Assembly (NCBI GenBank): GCA_016933115.1
Contig: JAFGBL010000066.1
Span: 1-45,334, forward strand
Direction: 5' to 3'
Length of the DNA stretch: 45,334 bases
From: Bacteroidales bacterium
GTDB taxonomy: Bacteria; Bacteroidota; Bacteroidia; Bacteroidales; JAADJA01
The first letter of the stretch is position 1; each line of letters opens with the position of its first letter. This document shows, in pieces, positions 42,761 to 45,334 of this stretch. Under the pieces are notes generated by a model, which ran no database searches, was not told where the DNA came from, and was given only the letters and a program-made list of their open reading frames with translations. The translations under genes were made by a program, and so were the position numbers.

Positions 42761-44314
42761 ATGGAACCTATGCTAAAATTCGATTTGCCTAAAAACCAGT
42801 CATCTATCATCAAAGTGATCGGAGTCGGAGGAGGTGGTAATAATGCCGTATCCCATATGTTTCAGCAAGGAATTGCGGGTGTAGATTTTATTATTTGCAA
42901 CACCGATGCGCAGGCCATGGAAGCCAGTCCGGTTCCCACCAAAATACAATTGGGTTCCAGGGGCCTGGGTGCCGGCTCTATTCCAGCAGTCGGGAAAGAG
43001 GCTGCCATTGAAAACATTGAAGACATCAAACAAATCCTCGATAAAAATACCAAAATGCTTTTCATCACCGCCGGAATGGGCGGTGGTACCGGAACAGGAG
43101 GAGCTCCCGTTATTGCTGAAACAGCCAAAGAACTGGGAATCCTTACCGTGGGTATCGTTACCCTTCCTTTCTCCTTCGAAGGCAGGAAAAGGAGAATGCA
43201 GGCCGATGCAGGCCTTGAAGAATTGAGAAAGCATGTCGACACCCTGTTAATCATCTCTAATGACAAACTTCGCGAAGTTCACGGCGACCTGAAATTATCC
43301 GAAGCGTTCCGGAAAGCGGACAATATTTTAACCGTTGCTGCAAAAGGGATTGCAGAAATCATCACCGTTACAGGTTATATCAACGTGGATTTTGAAGATG
43401 TTAAAACCGTGATGAAAGACAGCGGTACTGCCATTATGGGCTCGGCTATTGCAGAGGGTGAAAACAGGGCCATCACTGCAGTTGAACAAGCGCTGGCGTC
43501 TCCATTGCTTAACGACAACCAGATCAAGGGCGCTGACAATATTTTATTGTACATTGCTTCGGGTGAAGAGGAAATCACCATGGACGAAGTAATGGAAATT
43601 ACTGATTTCATTCAGAACGAAGCGGGCCAGAATGCAGAAATTATCTGGGGAAACGGTAAAGATTCGAACTTGGGAAATAAAATCAGCATTACCCTGGTTG
43701 CCACCGGCTTTAAAACGGATGAAAATACCGGCATTTACAGGGCGCAAAAGAGGATTGTTCATCCGTTGACATCGGGCCCGAAAGAAGAACCAAAAAGCAC
43801 CACCACTTCCAGGATCAAAGGGCCGATCACTGAAATAACCCTGCTCCCGCTGGCGGATCAGGAAAATAAGCCGACGACAGAAACAGCCAAAGTTACAAAC
43901 GAGAATAAGGTAACCGAGCAAAAGCAAATTTCAGAAATCACGCTGAAAAAAGATATTGAGACTAAACCGGAATTCAAAAATCCGGAGGTGGAAAAGTATG
44001 AATTTAATTTTCAGTCAACAAGGATAGTTAAAGAAAAAGACAGAAGCATTCCATATGAAATTGAACGGGAAGAAATAGAAAAAAAATCAAAGGAGCGGAT
44101 CCAAAAGCTAAAGGATTTGAGTATTAAGATCCGTACCCCGTCCGAAATCGAGGAAATGGAGAACACGCCGGCCTACATCCGCAGGAATGTTGAACTGAAT
44201 GAGGTCAGGCACTCATCAGATACTGAAATTTCAAGATTTACCCTGTCGGAAGGAAGGGACAAAAAACCGGAAATCAACACCAACAATTCCTTTCTCCACG
44301 ACAACGTGGATTGA
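42761..44314 (+). CDS. ftsZ: Cell division GTPase FtsZ
   Basis: 517 aa from the ATG at 42761 (MEPMLKFDLP). The track ORF starts at a GTG at 42722, which adds 13 unlikely residues. The tubulin signature GGGTGTG is at 107-113, with VIGVGGGGNNAV (19-30) before it. The GTPase/polymer core ends near 315. A long, charged, probably disordered linker runs to about 455. The FtsA/membrane-protein docking peptide appears as NTPAYIRRNVEL (about 465-477), followed by a further 40 residues ending FLHDNVD. The extension past the docking motif is unlike E. coli, where that peptide is at the end. Confidence 0.97.
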   Translation: MEPMLKFDLPKNQSSIIKVIGVGGGGNNAVSHMFQQGIAGVDFIICNTDAQAMEASPVPTKIQLGSRGLGAGSIPAVGKEAAIENIEDIKQILDKNTKMLFITAGMGGGTGTGGAPVIAETAKELGILTVGIVTLPFSFEGRKRRMQADAGLEELRKHVDTLLIISNDKLREVHGDLKLSEAFRKADNILTVAAKGIAEIITVTGYINVDFEDVKTVMKDSGTAIMGSAIAEGENRAITAVEQALASPLLNDNQIKGADNILLYIASGEEEITMDEVMEITDFIQNEAGQNAEIIWGNGKDSNLGNKISITLVATGFKTDENTGIYRAQKRIVHPLTSGPKEEPKSTTTSRIKGPITEITLLPLADQENKPTTETAKVTNENKVTEQKQISEITLKKDIETKPEFKNPEVEKYEFNFQSTRIVKEKDRSIPYEIEREEIEKKSKERIQKLKDLSIKIRTPSEIEEMENTPAYIRRNVELNEVRHSSDTEISRFTLSEGRDKKPEINTNNSFLHDNVD

Positions 44315-44388
44315 TGATTATCCGATCCTGAGCAATTGATTTGATCCTTTTTAATTAATTTTGATGTTGATTTATCATTCAACAACAA

Positions 44389-44847
44389 ATGGTTATGAAC
44401 CTCGAAAAAACAATCAACGACGACATCAAGGCCGCCATGCTAAGCAAGGACAAAAGGAAGCTCGAAGCCCTGCGGGCAGTGAAATCGGCAATTCTTTTGG
44501 CAAAGACGGAGAAGGGTTCGGAAGGAAATATTGGTGACGATACCGGGATAAAGATACTTCAAAAACTTGTTAAGCAAAGAAAGGAATCGGCTGAGATTTA
44601 TCAGGCTCAGGGAAGAAATGACCTTGCCGAAGAAGAGCGTTTCCAGTTATCGGTCATCGAAAAGTACCTACCAGCGCAAATGAACGAAGCGGATGTCCGC
44701 AAAATCATCCAAGAAATCATTTCAGCAACAGGTGCTGCTTCCATCAAAGATATGGGCAAAGTGATGGGAGCCGCCACCAAACAACTTGCGGGAAAAGCCG
44801 ATAATAAACTCATATCGGGAATTGTAAAGGAATTGCTTGGGCAGTGA
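44389..44847 (+). CDS. yqeY: GatB/YqeY domain protein
   Basis: 152 aa (ATG 44389, or the second ATG at 44395). It is homologous to the C-terminal tail domain of GatB, with a helical N-terminal part DDIKAAMLSKDKRKLEALRAVKSAI (about 10-35). QRKESAEIYQAQGRNDLAEEE (about 63-83), YLPAQMNEADV and KDMGKVMGAATKQLAGKAD (about 120-138) are characteristic of YqeY. Its cellular role is not established; a link to tRNA-dependent amidation is inferred from the shared domain only. It follows ftsZ by 74 bp and ends the cluster. Confidence 0.93.
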   Translation: MVMNLEKTINDDIKAAMLSKDKRKLEALRAVKSAILLAKTEKGSEGNIGDDTGIKILQKLVKQRKESAEIYQAQGRNDLAEEERFQLSVIEKYLPAQMNEADVRKIIQEIISATGAASIKDMGKVMGAATKQLAGKADNKLISGIVKELLGQ

Positions 44848-45334
44848 GGTAGATCCTATAATTACTTATTTGCTGCTGTCCCCAATTGACCTTTAAAAAA
44901 AAGTTCAAGGATGGTAGAGATTTTGCCGGGGGAGGTTGGGGAAAAAGGATATCACCGGCTTTCAATTCAAGGTGATGACCGGGATTGAAAAACACCTTGC
45001 CATTTCTGCTGATCGCCGGTAAAATAAATATCCTCGCGGCAGAGCCAAGAGGTATTTAAAAGGAATGGATTATTACCCTAATCGCTGCAAGCAGCGGGGA
45101 ATATGACCCCGAGATCCCGGTACATTGCGATATCGGGATCAGTTCGACTTTGTTATTTCAGTTCACTATCGTTTCTGAAATAACAGTCTCACTGATTTAC
45201 CTGGTATTTGTAAAACTCACACTCCAAAATTGTTTTCCCGATTACAGTTACGAGACCTTTGCAAGATAAAATACTTATGAACAGTTTATGGTTAGAAGGT
45301 TTGATAAGTTTTTCATGTAAGAATCGAGAGAAAA
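44848..45334. other. Gene-free right end with repeats
   Basis: No supported gene. TTGACCTT...AAGTTCAA (about 44887-44907) is an imperfect inverted repeat around an A-run shortly after yqeY, a weak terminator candidate. The composite element copy B occupies about 45021-45199. A short open frame begins at ATG 45277 and runs off the window (about 19 codons), too little to judge. Confidence 0.6.
45021..45199. repeat. Composite multi-hairpin intergenic element, copy B
   Basis: Inverted counterpart of the element at 24440-24640. Block 45144-45193 is the exact reverse complement of 24440-24489 (50 of 50 bases by eye). 45113-45140 has GATCCCGGTA...TATCGGGATC, corresponding to module 3 of copy A. 45080-45102 contains CGCTGCAAGCAGCG, corresponding to module 4. 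The AATAAATATCCTCGCGGCAG hairpin (about 45024-45056) corresponds to module 5, but reads in the same strand direction as in copy A. The CCTGCC...GGCAGG module of copy A is missing. Confidence 0.85.

Noticed and set aside
44810-44995. 61-aa minus-strand ORF after yqeY
   Set aside because: Overlaps the yqeY end, and its frame reads through what looks like dispersed intergenic sequence; no support as a gene.

Overview
The window looks like a chromosomal segment of a Bacteroidota bacterium, probably class Bacteroidia (Bacteroidales/Marinilabiliales-like). The evidence is a gliding-motility/type IX secretion type B C-terminal sorting domain, a BamA-OmpH-OmpH-UppS-DUF6089-NAD kinase neighbourhood, a GNAT + PlsC-like pair resembling the glycine-lipid genes glsB/glsA, a division/cell wall (dcw) cluster without murF, murB or ddl, a PASTA-bearing FtsI and a general lack of Shine-Dalgarno sequences. 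MurE carries DNPR, the meso-diaminopimelate signature, so a Gram-negative type peptidoglycan is expected. No rRNA, tRNA, CRISPR array, phage or complete insertion sequence was seen.

Layout. 1-207: a nested palindromic repeat. 208-3206: a short-chain fatty acid transporter (AtoE-type) convergent with an ALDH7-family aldehyde dehydrogenase. 3289-8807: a molybdate/tungstate locus, in which a ModE-type DNA-binding protein and a YdcF-like protein with an inserted carbohydrate-binding-like domain are divergent from wtpA, an unusual two-domain lipoprotein, wtpB and wtpC. 8856-14087: glyA, a pair of M16 peptidase-family proteins and a secreted T9SS-type protein. 14124-24129 (all minus strand): envelope biogenesis genes (two OmpH/Skp, BamA, UppS, DUF6089 protein, NAD kinase, a second Omp85 protein, a CBS protein), then RsgA and a small cupin. 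24130-24695: gene-free and rich in repeats. 24696-28620: a metallophosphoesterase lipoprotein, a small outer-membrane barrel, EngB and the two acyltransferases.

28911-44847 is the dcw cluster, all on the plus strand and tightly packed: mraZ, rsmH, ftsL-like, ftsI, murE, mraY, murD, ftsW, murG, murC, ftsQ, ftsA, ftsZ, followed by a yqeY-like gene. Together these make and flip lipid II and build the divisome. 44848-45334 is gene-free and carries a second copy of the composite palindromic element.

Most genes are ordinary housekeeping genes for the phylum. The parts least explained by standard annotation are: (1) two composite multi-hairpin intergenic elements at about 24.44 and 45.02 kb, in inverted orientation, sharing a perfect 50-bp block while one hairpin module is flipped relative to the others; (2) a cysteine-poor, two-domain lipoprotein embedded between the binding protein and permease of the Mo/W transporter; (3) a CBM60/36-like module apparently inserted inside a DUF218/YdcF-like protein that is co-directional with modE. 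No complete novel defence or mobile system was recognised.
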